Shown here: piece after piece, positions 5,057-6,110 of the stretch
How the letters are laid out: every line of letters begins with the position of its first letter
Position numbering within the stretch: the stretch's first letter is position 1
Assembly (NCBI GenBank): GCA_023433755.1
Contig: JAEYUA010000236.1
Coordinates: 1 to 6,110, forward strand
Source: Bacteroidota bacterium
GTDB lineage: Bacteria; Bacteroidota; Bacteroidia; Chitinophagales; Chitinophagaceae
Direction: 5' to 3'
Length of the DNA: 6,110 nt
Program-made: the position numbers and the translations under genes
Notes under the pieces: generated by a model
Database searches by the model: none
Told to the model about the DNA's origin: nothing
The model's input: the letters and a program-made list of their open reading frames with translations, nothing else

Positions 5057-5414
5057 AAGAAATAAGTTTCTATGAGTTTAATTTTGCAAATGTCAATCAA
5101 TGAAGCTACTTTCAAGAGCAGACAGCATAGCGTTTACTCAAAGGTATGCCCATCGTTTTCCAAAGACTCATTGAATAAAACATTTTGAATGAGCTATTAA
5201 ATGTTAGATCTGATCCTAATCTCTTTGATGGAAAAGCCTTATCAATCTGTAGTAATTGGAAGAAGGCTAAACCATCAGGATTATTTAGCTAAAGGCAAAA
5301 CGCAGTTTTTGAAATACCTCAGGCATCAGCGATATCGTTTTTATTGATATGTTGAGAAATGCTTAAATTCTAGACAATAAGGTCTGTATAACTAAGTATT
5401 CCAACTTGTATCTT

Positions 5415-6110
5415 TCACGGAATTATCGCAACCTCCTTTCCCTCCAATGCAATCTTGATTCCCAGCTCTTCCATTTTCTGCAATACAAAATAATGCAGCC
5501 GCTGTTTGATCTCGTTGAATTTGGCATAATCCATATTGGGTGTATAATATTCTATGAACACCACAAATGCCTGCGAACTGATATCATTGAAGAGTATATT
5601 GAAGTTCAGGATCTCATCGATGCCGGACAGTAAGCCCCTGATCTCACCGGTAAGCTTTTCGATCTTGCCGGGGGGTGTCTGCAGGCTGATAAACAGGTTC
5701 AACACACCCCTAATCTGCGACCGGAGTGTAACATTATCAAGTATGCTGTCCACCATTTGTTTGTTGGGCACCGTTACATAGGATTTATCAACGGTTCTAA
5801 CTCTTGTACTCCTTAACCCGATCTTTTCCACGGTGCCTGATACCTGTTGCACTTTTACAAAATCACCGGTGGTGAAAGGTTTATCAAAAAAGATCACGAA
5901 GGAAGCGATCAGGTTCTCCAGGCTTTCACGGAGCGCCAGCGCAATGGCGGCCCCTACAATGCTCAGTCCTGTAAGCAGGCTGCCCACATTATAATTGAAT
6001 GCGAAATGGAGGAGCATTACACCACCGATGATGCCCATAATAACCTTTAAAAAATCGCGGAAAAAAATAATGAGCTGGTTGTCGGCCTGTGATGGTGTGA
6101 GGTTGGCTTT
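5415..6110 (-). CDS. MscS-family small-conductance mechanosensitive channel (N-terminus cut by right edge)
   Basis: Pore protein that opens under membrane tension to release solutes during osmotic downshock; inner membrane, normally a heptamer. The frame is open to the window edge, giving 231 visible C-terminal residues. Features in order of visible numbering: a membrane helix at about 19-38, the pore-lining TM3 region at about 48-74 (IVGAAIALALRESLENLIASFVIF, with the small-residue Ala/Gly pattern), the beta domain from about 76 (DKPFTTGDFVKV, GTVEKIGLRSTRVRT, then YVTVPNKQM at 111-119), and an alpha/beta C-terminal domain ending EVAIIP. An internal ATG at 6038 would cut into the membrane region and is not the likely start. 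The gene is G/C-rich compared with the adjacent island (hand count 53% in 5641-5700). No clear terminator follows the stop; the nearest strong one downstream is at 4936-4961. Confidence 0.94.
   Translation of the reverse strand, partial: KANLTPSQADNQLIIFFRDFLKVIMGIIGGVMLLHFAFNYNVGSLLTGLSIVGAAIALALRESLENLIASFVIFFDKPFTTGDFVKVQQVSGTVEKIGLRSTRVRTVDKSYVTVPNKQMVDSILDNVTLRSQIRGVLNLFISLQTPPGKIEKLTGEIRGLLSGIDEILNFNILFNDISSQAFVVFIEYYTPNMDYAKFNEIKQRLHYFVLQKMEELGIKIALEGKEVAIIP

Larger units (their letters stand above)
4863..5414. other. A/T-rich gap with terminator and decayed repeat, no intact gene
   Basis: This 552-bp stretch holds a symmetrical terminator (4936-4961) and the right copy of the 70-bp repeat (4987-5056). 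After the repeat, its plus-strand frame continues as short peptides (for example FEQEISFYEFNFANVNQ, then NILNELLNVRSDPNLFDGKA) broken by several stops, which could be a decayed gene but is not proven. An opposite-strand frame of about 57 codons (roughly 5120-5290) is also open, with no recognisable product. I see no tRNA, RNA family or promoter of the TAnnTTTG type. Confidence 0.55.

Noticed and set aside
5228..5341. Plus-strand 36-codon frame beginning MEKPYQSVVIG
   Set aside because: Short, without a promoter or known homologue, and lying in DNA that is also open on the other strand; no support beyond being open.
2710..5414. Intact insertion sequence or known defence system
   Set aside because: No transposase, integrase, nuclease, toxin-antitoxin or CRISPR signature could be read in any frame; only decayed repeats remain.
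5406..6050. Three plus-strand frames of 67-75 codons
   Set aside because: All are antisense to the clearly recognisable MscS coding sequence.

Overview
The window looks like chromosomal DNA of a Bacteroidota bacterium, most likely of the Chitinophagaceae type. This rests on protein style (alanyl-tRNA synthetase, a membrane-anchored M23 peptidase with a KIKYYYNTHTLRYE-type N-terminus, a cysteine-free MerR-like regulator, a carboxypeptidase-regulatory-like domain protein), on weak or absent Shine-Dalgarno sequences, and on upstream boxes matching the Bacteroidota -7 promoter consensus TAnnTTTG. No database search was possible, so the genus is an inference.

Layout. Positions 1-338 (minus) hold the first 112 codons of alaS, cut by the window edge. 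The 214-bp gap to the next gene carries an apparent overlapping divergent promoter pair with two inverted repeats. Three plus-strand genes follow: an M23 metallopeptidase (553-1524), a MerR-family regulator (1607-2104) and a secreted thioredoxin-like protein with a single cysteine (2197-2709). From about 2710 to 5414 the DNA becomes clearly more A/T-rich and holds only two minus-strand genes. One (4018-4848) is a probable lipoprotein of unknown family whose natural start seems to be out of frame. The other (3036-3959) is a secreted protein with a carboxypeptidase-regulatory-like beta-sandwich and an unrecognised C-terminal region. A strong palindrome lies between them. At 5415-6110 (minus) G/C-rich core DNA returns with the C-terminal part of an MscS-family mechanosensitive channel, cut by the right edge.

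How it fits together. The flanks are housekeeping and cell-envelope functions: translation, peptidoglycan trimming, a regulator, exported redox/thioredoxin fold, osmotic safety valve. The middle reads as an accessory island of two exported proteins. It is bordered on both sides by diverged copies of one roughly 70-bp sequence (2769-2838 and 4987-5056) at a constant offset of 2218 bases. The best-conserved block of these repeats differs only at third codon positions, so they look like remnants of a former protein-coding sequence rather than simple noncoding repeats. The island also holds a symmetrical terminator and several inverted repeats. I found no tRNA, rRNA, CRISPR array or intact transposase, and no recognisable defence system. 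The most unusual items are the island with its coding-like flanking repeats, and the lipoprotein gene with a homopolymer tract just where the frame seems to break.
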